This document shows, one piece after another, positions 47,301 through 51,608 of a DNA stretch of 64,000 nucleotides. The stretch comes from Symbiodinium natans. Lineage: Eukaryota > Sar > Dinophyceae > Suessiales > Symbiodiniaceae. The stretch lies in contig CAJNDS010000047.1 of the NCBI GenBank assembly GCA_905221605.1, positions 1 to 64,000 on the forward strand. The letters are read 5' to 3'. The notes below the pieces were generated by a model. The model was not told the origin of the DNA. It saw only the letters and a program-made list of their open reading frames with translations, and made no database searches. Numbering within the stretch: the first letter of the stretch is position 1; every line of letters begins with the position of its first letter. The translations under genes were made by a program, and so were the position numbers.

Positions 47301-50300
47301 CCCTAAACTAAACCCACAAAGATCGTCGCTGCGTGGCGAATGTTTTTTTTGGCGTCCTATGATCTCCTTAGGGTTTAGGGTCTAGGGTTGCCCCTACTAA
47401 GCCGCTGAGCCCCCATGAGCCCCTGGCCATCTGCAGAAAAAAGAGCCTTTGAGCTTGGGTTTCACGATTTAGGGGTGGAGGGTAAAGGGTTTAGGGTTTA
47501 AGGGTTTAGGATTTAGGGTTCAAGGGTTTAAGGGTTTAGGGTTCAGGGCTTGGGGCTTGGGGAGCTTGACACACACAAGCCACAGGGAAGACCAAGAGGC
47601 AACTCCATCGAGAGCCACGCAGAGTGCTTCAAGTAGCAGTCAACATCGCCTTTAGGGTTTAGGGCTTAGGGCTTAAGGTTTTGGGTCTAGGAGTCTTGGA
47701 GCTCTTTGAGAAGCGTGCAAACGCTTGAGGATTCACAGGAGCATAACGGCAGAAATGTGCGGAGAATCAGAAAGGTCCACTCCCTAGCCCCTCAAACCCC
47801 CCCCCCCCCCCCTCCGCAAACCCCAAACCCCAAACCCCAAACCCCAAACCCCAAACCCCAAACCCCAAACCCCAAACCCCAAACCCTAAACCCTAAACCC
47901 TAAACAGGTTTCGGGCTCAAGTGTTCGGGGCTTAAGATGTAGCCGAGTGTCTCATGAGCAGGCAAAGCAGCGTCCGGGCCACATACAGCACCAAGACACC
48001 TCTGGGTTTGTTTAGGGTTTCGGGTTTCGGGTTTCGGGTTTGGGGTTTAGGGTTTAGGTTTAGGGTTTAGGGTTTAGGGTTTAGGGTTTAGGGTTTAGGG
48101 TTTAGGGTTCAAGGTTTAGGGTTTAGGGGGGGGGATCTCCAAGCCTCCCGAAGGCATACCCCCAAACATTCCCGACCAAAGCCGAGACCCCAAGTGGCTT
48201 GTGGCTTCCCCTAAACCCTCAACCCTAAGCCCATGCTATAGTTTTCGCCCTTTGATTCTTGGATGTGTTCCCCTTTTGGGGAAGCTTGGGGATTTCGGTT
48301 TTAGGGCCTGTGAAATACATTCCGAGATCAGATGCTCTTAAGCCCTCCAAGGTCCAAACTCTAAACCCCAAGATCATAAACTTTCAGAATTTTAGGATGT
48401 TTGGAATGGGGCGCTACAAGGGAGAGCCAGTGCCGAGACTTTCAAGCGCATTCCACAAGAGTCCAAAGCATTGGGGGAGGGGGGGGGGGTGGGTATTCTG
48501 AAATGTCTTCTGGCGCGGAACTCTGAACCCTGAACCCTGAACCCTGGACCCCTTAACCCATCAACACCCACAACATCCCCAACTCCCTAAACCAAATCTA
48601 GACCTCCAAAGGGCCCAGAATCATAACCCGTATACCCTCAATCCGGCGCCCCAAAACCCGGAACCCTCAAACACTCACGCCCTTAAACTCCTATCTCAAA
48701 CAACCTAAGCCCTGAATCCGAAACCCTAAACCCTAAACCCTAAACCCTAAACCCTCAACCCTAAACCCTAAACCACCTAAAAGCCTCAGGGATCGAAGCT
48801 CGTCCCCCTACAACCCAACCCACTTCAAGGGCTCCGGCGCGTAGCCTAAACCGTGCAAAGGCTTCGGGTCTAGGGTTTAGGGTTTAGGGTTTAGGGTTTA
48901 GGGTTCCGGGTTTAGGCTCCACGGTTTAGAGTTTGGGGGTGTGTAGCTTAGGGTTGTCAGGTTCAGGCTGAAAGATGATCTTGGCTCTTTGAAAGCAAGG
49001 AAGGGTTCGGGCTTCGGTCTTAGGGTAGCGCAACCCTAAACCGTCAACCCTAAACCCTAAGCCCTAAACCTAAACCCGAAGCCCTAAACCCTAAACCCTA
49101 AACCCTAAGCCCTAAACCCTAGACCCTAGGCCCTAAGCCCTAAACCCTAGACCCTAAACCCTAAACCCTAGACCCTAAGCTCTAAACCCTAAACCCTAAA
49201 CCCTAAACCCTAAACCCTAAACCCTAAACCCTAAACCCTAAACCCTAAACCCCCAGACCCCAAGCCCAAGCACCGAGGCGGCATTGCGCATACGCCGCAG
49301 GCAGCAGGTGGTCGAGCACCTGCTCTTCCCACCGAATTCTTTGGGGAGACAAGGGTTTAGGGTTTAGGGTTTAGGGTTTAGGATGAGGGCTTAGGGCTTG
49401 CGCCCTCTTTAGCACCTTTCGGGTATGGCCCCTAAGCTTCAAGCTCTCAAAGCCCGCAAACCCCTGAACCCTATCAACCCTCTGAAGCCCTATAAACCCC
49501 CTAAACCCACCACCCGGCAGCCAAAGCCCTAAGAAACCCTAAGCCCTAAACCCTAAACCCTAACCCCTAAACCACATGAACCCTTGAGGACCGGAGTATA
49601 TTCGAGCCACGAGATGAGGTTTCGGGTTTGGGGGCTTTTGATGTCTCTTTTTGGTTTAGGGTTTAGGGTTTAGGGTTTAGGGTTTGGCATTTCCGTTTCT
49701 GTTCCTTTTTGAGGGATGGGTGATAGCTGTACCGATCTAGGGAAAAGGAGGTGAAAACCTCCCTCTTTGCAGCTTTTCTATGTCCTGGTGCTACCCCCTA
49801 CCCCCCCAACCCCCACGTTTCACAGAGGCTCGAGCAAATCAACTTTTTTGGCATCCTTTGAGCTGACGAGCGCGTTTAAACCTTTCAACTATGCTCCAGC
49901 GGGGTCGGCGGCTTGAGCCGGAGGCTCTTAAATTTGAAGGGCCGTCAGGGCTAGGCAGCTGCACGCAAGCCACAGCAAGTTTCGAACTCACCCCGAAGTC
50001 CAAATATGGACATCCAATATATACACTCGCCAACAACAAAAAATCGCAGGGTTTAGGGTTAATGGTTTAGCACAGCCTCTACGAGCTTCGCGCACGGTGT
50101 TCAGGGTTTAGGGTAGACACACCCTTACACCTCAACGCCTAAACCCTAAACCCTAAACCCCAAATCCAAAGCCCTAAACCCTAGACCCCAAACTTCAATC
50201 CCAAACCCCAAACCCCAAACCCCAAACCCTAAACCCTACGCTCCTGGAACAGCATTTCAGATAGCTTTGCCGTGCGGTCCTTGGCAGTTCCAGGTCGGCA

Positions 50301-50961
50301 CTCATCGCCTCAACTGGGTGCAGCTTTCTTGTGCTTCTGTCTCCATCTGCCCGGGTTTAGGGTTTAGGGTTTAGGGTTTAGGAATGAAGGAGGGCGGAGC
50401 TGCCGTGCGCACCACGACCCAGGCAGCCCACCCAGCCCGAGGAAGACTTCCACCAACTGGCTTTCGGCCAAGTGATCGTGAGCCTCCGTCATAGTGACTT
50501 CCTGACCCTAAAGCCTAAACCCTAAGCCCTAACCCTAAACCCTAAACCCTAAACCCTAAACCCTAAACCCTAAACCCCAAGACCGCAGGGGAACCACGGC
50601 AGGGCTGTTGCAGGGGTAAGCCGCCACCGACAAGGCGGGCTCCTCGAACAGCCCCGTTGTCGGTGAAGGTAAAACCCCCTGAACCCTAACTCCCTAACCC
50701 TAAACCCTAAACCCTAAACCCTAAACCCTAAACCCTAAACCCTAAACCCTAAACTCCCAAGACTCCCGGAACTCCATAAATAACCCTAAACTCTCTAGAC
50801 TCCCTAGACTCCCTAAAACCCCTAATTACACTCTCCCAAAAAGCCCTAAGCCCTGAATCCCAAGCCCTCATCCCCCTGCAGCCGCCACAAGCCCAGCAAG
50901 CTGCCTCGAACTCTTGTCGGATGAGGTCCTGTTGCCCAGGCACCGAATACACGGAGAACAT
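26367..50961 (-). CDS. Unrecognised gene split by a 17-kb intron holding the retroelement
   Basis: Exons 5' to 3': 50880-50961 (opens with ATG), 50584-50678, 50409-50501, 50240-50308, 49274-49338, 47952-47999, 47577-47649, 47040-47126, 46569-46605, [retroelement], 29336-29402, 28553-28598, 28028-28110, 27719-27789, 26367-26409 (stop TGA). Marker peptides: QDLIRQEFEAACWACGG, WEEQVLDHLLPAAYAQCRL, LYVARTLLCLLM, DCYLKHSAWLSMELPLG, VIMGTEWPIYALLNSYDWLH, SYPGIPPGNDYD, ERPKASWWLDLL, TSMYVSSYECLYGVYVLNM, ADTESSAFRIYQTFGPIRD, ELEDTLNSPMKSS*. Most junctions close in phase with AG|G acceptors; some ends were chosen among alternatives (50409, 50240, 49338, 29336, 28028). The intron 29403-46568 would carry the whole retroelement. 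The family is not recognised, and the ATG may be internal. The 46569-to-29402 link rests on phase only. Confidence 0.45.
27283..27616. repeat. Degenerate short tandem repeat (GGAGCTGTAAC type)
   Basis: Units of 10-24 bp built on GGAGCTGTAACGGAA run for about 330 bp. All minus frames stay open, so the Ser/Thr/Leu-rich ORFs here are repeat artefacts. Confidence 0.75.
28340..28450. repeat. CCCTAAA array
   Basis: About 16 uninterrupted units. A second array (28483-28531) follows after a 30-bp spacer. Confidence 0.9.
29649..29779 (-). other. 3' region and tail of the retroelement
   Basis: 131 bp lie between the RT stop and the end. On the minus strand the element ends in a short GGAA run (three units) directly before the telomere-like target repeat. 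Short tandem tails like this occur in some LINE clades in place of poly(A). Confidence 0.5.
29780..34315 (-). CDS. Retroelement ORF7, APE endonuclease-reverse transcriptase with zinc fingers
   Basis: 1511 codons (first codon GTG, so probably continued from the previous frame). Endonuclease: LQE (E116), GIDANAD (D225/N227), RLDHILIS (D293) and GPRDHMPL (D321/H322). Reverse transcriptase about 580-935: KAPGPDGIRNGVW, YRSIVLLN, LFVDVQAAFYEVD (D714), SRPGDGLADVLF, AWADDLVLL (D845/D846), YKYLGV. Two C2H2 fingers follow: CHVCPETRPTKHALSVHLH at 1157 and CRWCLRDYHSTTRLRYHIEH at 1193. It should nick target DNA and prime cDNA synthesis there. All catalytic residues seen are intact. The C-terminal 280 residues are unassigned. 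Confidence 0.9.
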   Translation of the reverse strand: MREPPQFSDHWAKHSRHLWLVPYGTLRTSSCLVLRVEVSPDPPPESASPEAQDGQAVSELQHSSPVTLFSRAVQANVQTLKDVVPHFFNKAGTGQRWAYLVKQLGHLKVDIATLQECRSRAGRWVSGNFLTWRSGADKAGQFGCEIWIKDSWAPGCSTLDAWMIVHSHPRLLIVQSTRLPVPICILSAHAPHADRPRSEIVAFWGDLRTRLARLPPKAAIWIGIDANADFAVADTNDHNIGTLVSIQEPRVGDDKLAHVCREACLIAVSTFSNIHRGHTWTWQHSSGLRKRLDHILISEEAWNISRTRPFPDFDVLLGPRDHMPLVAEGTLTLAAPGTERAPRLCTAAECARLAPALWDSVGSWPATLSLAPQVQIQSLAARYQALCRQLPRRPRAHPKQPYLSEEAWRLLCTLKKVRHDKAQAKARARLAWLRQCWQAWRGRRRRLWRLETWRQVAVLSGQEASMCRRLHRLGQRDKTVHLHSLLSGAIASWHVHGRVDQALTHLKWASRRAAERRKVHSAGGYNIQAELREQFREQEQGRVVTPQQLDEFHLACQEKPGCPCPGALPSLLEVEHLCRRQRPTKAPGPDGIRNGVWSTQPALASRWLWQLHAKITLRGKEPSGFKHALACALYKKGPAAIPSNYRSIVLLNGVAKIWHGHIRNTIGKKVVSAYQPLQLGGRPGMHVGYALTAYRAATGLTLGAQHSLVALFVDVQAAFYEVDRELLFGNLQPAQPCAEQILPWAQQLLDGGALGQLGLDAADRALLQDCVSGSSWLNRGDRLPVLASRGSRPGDGLADVLFGALMTCIIACLSSELGKHGIAHHNLAVACADEVEEPCPIAWADDLVLLADVPEAGLLPSTLRCMGSVTLEVFQQFRLRVNVSAGKTEFLIDPRGAGATAVRGELLQGDATVKLGAKAIRIAPEYKYLGVPQLPRDNGRRDIEQAIGRGRGAEVAAGPLLTRSRLPWRIREGWIAGRILPATYACLATSLAPGRNSLKPMESFLHRVRRKVWQTWQEGHHACQKALEVLLPVTSPTEALLVARCRLVVQLCVSAPARVWDIFEAALMRDVPWTRDLLQAARQIWRTALIPGDLINGGIRQAVSTKSRELLKACKRVSQHGTLLRAIKAHWVMNKDCLEHSQPQEEAQPRPTQIWKCHVCPETRPTKHALSVHLHRTHGVVSESMSFIADTVCRWCLRDYHSTTRLRYHIEHSSRCRCGLRHVVGPIYVAGTATKRVGAASHLRVPPLQTAGPLLPTPVERRASEEDRYATDDELQAELQHWLELEELAGVGAAQASVPSADGQVRQQAPAQDIARVLAETSVVGWKEWRSITDDVADPSPLWSGLQGHRLWRLSFSLAPFLSLWAMCAHMDWWSRPFVDAARSLRIEAIGAPPTAPGEHIRPGASRDSCTELRQRLVRATNTIFLLVASLRDSGAVWWFGRLSQAIRTVFAAVDKRVVLHDVYWDGRSFVLASLRPDAVAAFLSELKRGLLVSHSSSVQLAALHQSLPPP
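34230..36608 (-). CDS. Retroelement ORF6, type-A and type-B modules plus RNase H
   Basis: 792 codons; the first about 60 are probably shadow. A signal-like segment (VTVLLLSLLWALPAME, 77-92) is followed by a type-A module (VPVWPALSM, LVPCPP, RLRHGDLI), a type-B module (HALWQLPFVISQTGRVTMW, LHLCLRC, LRDGDIL), two hydrophobic segments (443-480) and a C-terminal RNase H. The RNase H has ATDGSG (D616), VAELMALQSA (E666), AAVDNQAAL (D700), HVPGHQG (H743) and NELADCLA (D753), so the full catalytic set. RNase H removes element RNA from RNA-DNA hybrids. Here it lies upstream of RT rather than at its C-terminus. The next ORF lies +1 and overlaps by 86 bp. Confidence 0.72.
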   Translation of the reverse strand: MDCRWQLSSPCDPAHGPGPSSGWRCPAGRLRCATTPLCALQWLSQPDRECRPAPPSIRRSRNLLGGGGIRQAGRGQVTVLLLSLLWALPAMELECSSSSSESGQPPTRRSRSPSRSGAFQPLKPRVVEVGLLHHPTSPRWRPTEHTTNLGGFPWIQTLCPIMGAAAPLRPHPQMPQQDIYHLVRATMQDWPEPLVPVWPALSMGALHLVPCPPSPLLCVAVVKGGEVQARLLLRDMPCPLVPDALGIGADYAGPLTASVSFLSSSNIRLRHGDLICARPPANYRVPPAMPIHLTPSQARHHALWQLPFVISQTGRVTMWRPGAPARTVDTPVGFTWKPAACCFAGDWVGQGDQWAPVPWIPAPGLHLCLRCPSHLYAHVIFWGVSPTCQRVSIGAMDTLDNSHLVRGVAGMAPSEITLRDGDILEPSVTHAEQSATEVRGRPFWLTVLLGWWALCRARGPPSGWIGTFAALCFLASCWAWLPPHSRPQSQAPPAPRWQGADSDTPVSYACHIWLPSRCHSFDHAFSDTKPLFTQCWSCYLCPRGAPELVWRQSEDQMWEVALTPAGQLQEFLYEYWMAEDLPLDLPQAVHPRLRAAWEVYPKWTCGVPDQLLVATDGSGAGSGAWAFTAWAAFRGSWFRVGWEHGKLNAAGLSNEVPPVLRSYVAELMALQSAALWASVWVDANRAAWGGVPSRVVAAVDNQAALMVAAGHATASSVWARDARVAWQALQSRASTDLVHVPGHQGYVINELADCLAGLAVKGGSCERTPSVLGPLGQTLSAFVACALRDIAY
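36416..36976 (-). CDS. Retroelement ORF5, one type-B module
   Basis: 186 codons with no ATG start (first codon GTG); the frame is open further upstream as GGEVTVNS. It encodes a module with DTLWQRFLVISFAFECTMWQ, IHLCLRCRDAFHAHIL and HLRDGDVL, then a hydrophobic LTVNAGLHLLLLGG. This is a diverged copy of the module at about 35336-35720 in the next ORF. A 12-bp direct repeat of period 20 (36412-36423 and 36432-36443) sits at the junction; removing one period would put this ORF and the next in one frame. Confidence 0.48.
   Translation of the reverse strand: MNSLASLRHDTLWQRFLVISFAFECTMWQPGQGPTVIEVPAGSRWLPHSQTFDSFPELGARGQWVLAPWAWGQGIHLCLRCRDAFHAHILIHCACNNLCVRAPTCADRAYIQHIFAGAGGLGTWTVAGSSPHPATQLTDPVHLRDGDVLREGCAVRPLPSVRSNGCHSLTVNAGLHLLLLGGVGIY
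36973..37635 (-). CDS. Retroelement ORF4, one type-A module after a signal-like segment
   Basis: 220 codons. It begins with a signal-peptide-like stretch (VSFLLSVIVLHSIPAAV) followed by a module with QLVPVWPNTV, LVPVPP and a closing MRSGDVFYAL. The same pattern recurs in the RNase H ORF at about 35783-36041. It ends TTACAGTGA, and the next ORF continues in -1 from the same bases (EVTVNS). Confidence 0.48.
   Translation of the reverse strand: MSWGVSTGWRVSFLLSVIVLHSIPAAVKPMTLRPATESVRVGAFPWHVTIPMRTVSSLSEDGPIFVHLLSPFRGTGDTHEISRSCDWSWLVRLLYAEEPRWGHQLVPVWPNTVTNTLTLVPVPPDNSLVCIVVVASTWRLSMCMPQVARLEWVQEAISYRAPQAFGQLFPPPPLEPLLESSPSSELESQMRDTLHMRSGDVFYALSWDRQAPHAEAGKLQ
37526..40012 (-). CDS. Retroelement ORF3, polyprotein segment with repeated modules
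   Basis: 828 codons in the frame -1 to ORF2. Hydrophobic, signal-peptide-like stretches occur near residues 48-67, 385-405, 645-675 and 785-805 (e.g. VVFFLSNFLAYGVAAPPAP and LLALLVGLPGPAWA). Intervening modules carry LRHGQLLTIG and FRDGDCVPFW, variants of the H/D-G-D motif found along the chain. There is no recognisable enzyme. The start (ATG 40012) may be internal to a frameshifted protein. The next ORF lies +1 and overlaps by 110 bp. Confidence 0.48.
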   Translation of the reverse strand: MQLIVRWTTRLPPELFPGKRAVIGRSVPNWYGALAGTGLMMFSASPGWRLAPVTLAITLALQPVGGQTIPAGHPRRVWTFGLSEPVDLPTSARTVTDARLVLVRAHLPKQLDNDGKLLEVTPPVIQGVQHWLYVPRTRVGTYIYLLIQWHRQAAVFESRSHPLDWEALFQWATSVFTLEQPLAQRFVLVVDKQIFRFGTIVTGLRHGQLLTIGEHTPSRSPMRYLNPWGEEEELPEIVRSDWGDALLTGPGGQSPLCPNGPALLPVTASRRETALPAVAHSSCQTPLSLPPNSTSLLAWEAATHQLGEVLRLLRQRTQDPTPHAQCSAEGGGQANASTLSPSTNRPVTMPEGAGPDGHPLPEPSASEGYRASLLVFTLVRRQSLWVVFFLSNFLAYGVAAPPAPARVEQAIVRVPGTSLPGGGHVEHAHCNVTLPLYGNSLSWSLRDASPEQHGALQSQLNTVWQARAGGRRVEESPSWPRTAGKFFIHSPAAPRQPLTGRFLLTEDCLNELYDISDTWRRQAQVAAVIPLSPQPARNAIHLTTCDPESDRATVTLWWDGLLWPRQLPRQCPAEWLRNYCILGTVGTIPPPLGVPVQPTVPFRDGDCVPFWVCQLAQIEDIEISWAGSHQILKLSWALPLLLTCSRGHFSALLALLVGLPGPAWAMITSSNPAPDSVPYMSCWRHGNTRTLGRPQGDIPDRRPLSMEALRMRPPQAVTHLVWHRQGLAMCLRMCSCTPTAVAELALLAGLPSSCRDSVIPDATPPDIEAVHWKLVPTDGASSSRHLGLMLFSLVLGGFNGLASLFPLECDCAALNPCSGQAHDAAASH
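39946..44691 (-). CDS. Retroelement ORF2, large membrane-type polyprotein segment
   Basis: Open for 1581 codons. The first about 215 overlap ORF1 and look like a shadow, so real coding probably starts near 44,050. Residues 219-352 hold four or five hydrophobic segments, with a CTICGGC motif between. Residue 380 onward is signal-peptide-like (GCLFLCLLFSPVGASG), and so is 838-854 (GKLCLLLMAAANQAYAG). Another hydrophobic stretch lies near the C-terminus (LVVLVAGM...IIAFLVKAATAMVV). Between them are soluble modules with recurring motifs such as AVPVWIRGELDSFHVL and RHGDVCVVVD. No enzyme family was recognised. The next ORF lies -1 and overlaps by 67 bp. Confidence 0.5.
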   Translation of the reverse strand: MATRQHWPHAHTSRTDDLFLDGVGSFCSCGIGRFRGSQRASLLLRGRGAGSPTLGRRGGLAAVATKLDHGLEHISGAAHGHVRHHSHSYTEQPGFAGGVTGAATHGCLGGSQPMPKHTEDPAAGSLDSWPRDRDCRGGPHTLLFVPKKLSSGSPRLPSSRASLGAYLARGGPGRDVIRATMHRGMAVSTAGSWEPSRLGSATWSQHTGPPTPCSAANLRLSILAGLICILAGTVSITKGLGPPSGRGTFISVRLLWSVGHCTICGGCIAIQGAEFLLAVLSTGLLLGCAWIALAEPPPLKPRSHRNYGLPMEHQVLCLLLAAMGCGLCLAPCLLVVALAWLPIGAFLLGLFSPVLSSQHARREPWCRNKRTRETSTKQLKGCLFLCLLFSPVGASGPPRLHNAEHVWQGGDAAPRTDTLEEDATSMMQIAGQAHLNRVPAWSLSRVPRIRIRRELHPLEEVGARPLAMQELRTATYTRKLAVFHGGVVEGPEPILFRVDSRLFRPALDEAVVHALGIPTDAVDVLALASPFDFVTREQYVLRPRSFPWYAQAVPVWIRGELDSFHVLQAARDEQCHDLIAAAALITQTPSIPEAEQCQCVEGTFVADSQPLLQPRCDAIAWVPISLRGRPTGVTAQPPSAAVYRSSGPLSHTLLSCAVITANGIIQALTPAFAPDSETFRTLRAEFPELAPLIMRRLRYALSDLPPTQFLAFHREELGRHSLVVDLRALDLGLITLTVPRFISCSQILDVTAREHVRILDTAAMHEQVMSGEYICLLHDQPVEPDVMIDVAGFDLLRAYRPTLVEEPMGRDTGSAASWGTPLAKTLVLAAAHFKGSVGKLCLLLMAAANQAYAGRAASAPPHRSGRLQRVPAPPCTLPNKASQATHAAIQRELLASGRLLTPVISPSPLGIDDPREVTFKVWHPGRVLTRCYPAQWSWHDVHADLLELISPLGRYVILPAAAAPNHRAVHVVAISNADTHSTILVARAGAWKCLDVDWRNPAPDIHAWVEGMDGTHSYRIDCAHRGRVRHGDVCVVVDTAQSASPTLWDISTLSLTMPAGCSWTRTLGRHVFPLVQAGQPHLWLPRVQGVTARETAMDMLNTIRSPNPETTHLLDVPPYLLVLLAAPRGGMCTLVWLHDCHECVPHGVAFAVDGVFPSRADLLYALRDLPGAASEIWLRATEMFLLWGPSESLHSADNEAVVAEIVTASVDMRLLLSHSRTDSLSSAPRQGAYGTSFMPGPREARSSQISSLDSSLTDPCIPTLGIPAEGTLHVVYCGSIQTSCVVPCPSRRLPWALIIGDEVRTACTDRISWAEVATVATISVLDLHGAAVVLEGFRWMWPEPITHLGHACGTFLRRAPNHDSHCYEEREHTLPPPPLHARNSCGGITLTGWAQLVVLVAGMPHVGRWPIIAFLVKAATAMVVTVDPATTHPPLMCVPSPGFLNFADVLNCFLQHPPLEGTLLRVWRPCCGPAVYQFRPQADLDGISTWLREQGCRPTRDVFHLAHDSGPDAIDLLCTPPASGAWWILREGGHRELLRPVCQLPDVSEQLVTIDEGGQACSLLCGGQLGSRLSFSLASGQ
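44013..45611 (-). CDS. Retroelement ORF1, gag-like coiled-coil protein
   Basis: A 532-aa ORF starting at ATG 45611; the frame is open to 45743 but that part is low in protein character. The N-terminus is basic (MPPQSKKDAGQKGQPKGAGK). Residues about 40-140 are Ala/Leu/Glu-rich and helical, probably a coiled coil (VAKTTKRLEADLRAKQDLGE). A Pro/Ser/Gly-rich middle follows, then a Cys/Trp-containing C-terminal part. By position and composition it is the nucleic-acid-binding ORF1 of a LINE, which coats element RNA. No CCHC knuckle is visible. It ends at TAA 44013, just where the next ORF becomes hydrophobic. Passing to that ORF needs a -1 shift. Confidence 0.6.
   Translation of the reverse strand: MPPQSKKDAGQKGQPKGAGKNKATAPVLSMVRFAPPASVLSALQARAGRAQNAVLVAEEQPAGSRTLAQEANWLATQVAKTTKRLEADLRAKQDLGEAALQWHSQLAEHLPVNYAEVERMAGQLDADVKEALEILTPLVSTSTSAATQALLHKGAQNVGPIWPPQVTGLLEMAANALRNIAALEPLGHGRSTTSGCGGHIPSAPSHTVAGGPNARRSPPGFEGGIFPGAMMTSGLPSMLAESRRSPHLPPSGNRWTKRAQPSPEEDRRPVKSPRLTPVGTNAAGQPDAVRTSTQDHGMLSGAPEAVPWPQDSTGRTPTRPARTTSSWMASDHSVPVELDGSEGPSEPVSFLGGEELEAPLSAVEEDWQQWQLSWITAWNTSVGQLMDMCGTTATATQSNPALREVLPEPPHMDALEVRSQCQSTLRTLQQAPWTRGPEIATVVEDLTRCYSCLKSCPAAVPDCPRVVLLLGHILHAAVQDVMSYAPQCTEEWLFPQLVLGNHPDLAVRLGASTPALPHHALLQTCACPFLPA
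45612..46167 (-). other. 5' leader of the retroelement
   Basis: About 556 bp of GC-rich sequence lies before the ORF1 start at 45611. The bases TCCGTAGCC (46136-46144) equal the first nine bases of the dinoflagellate spliced leader, but the rest does not match. No promoter motif was recognised. Confidence 0.45.
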
Positions 50962-51608
50962 GATAGGGTTGAGGGTTTAGGGTTTAGGGTCTAGGGTTAC
51001 CCTAAACCCTAAACTATAAACCCTAACCCGAAACCCGAAACCCTCGAAGGTTTGCAAGGGCTCTTCACCCGAAAGACAGCATACACGCAACGCCTGACGA
51101 CTAAGCAGGGGCATGAAAGGGGGGGGGTAAATCCTAAACCCTAGGAACAAAAGAAACCTGTAACCTAAACACTACACTCTCCAAACCATAAGCCTGACAC
51201 CCTAAACCCGAAATTCTACGACCCTGAGCCCGAAATCACCTCCTTAGGGTAAGTTTAGGGTTTAGGGCTAGGGTGTAGGGCCCGGGCTAAAGGTTAGGGT
51301 TAAGGGCTGCATAAACTCTAACCCCTCTGTGCCCTCCTCTGAACGTCAACCGCAGTCCCCAGCCTCAACTGTTTGGTGTTGTCGGGCTTAGGGTCGTTTC
51401 GGTTTTTAGGGTTTAGGACTTATAAGAGTCCTAAGCCCCCAGCCCAAAGCACCTAAGGTGCTTGGGGCCTCAACCCCCCATGAACCTGAAACCCTAAACA
51501 TTCAGGGATTGGGTTCAGGGCATTGGGTATAAGATATTAGGGTTTAGGGTTTCCTCAACCCCTAGAACCGTTAACCCCCGTAGCTCCAAACCCACCGCCC
51601 CCGAAATT

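Noticed and set aside
47577-47649. DVD in an exon read as a second glycosyltransferase DxD motif
   Set aside because: The surrounding peptide (DCYLKHSAWLSMELPLG) does not follow the family pattern seen at 16679.
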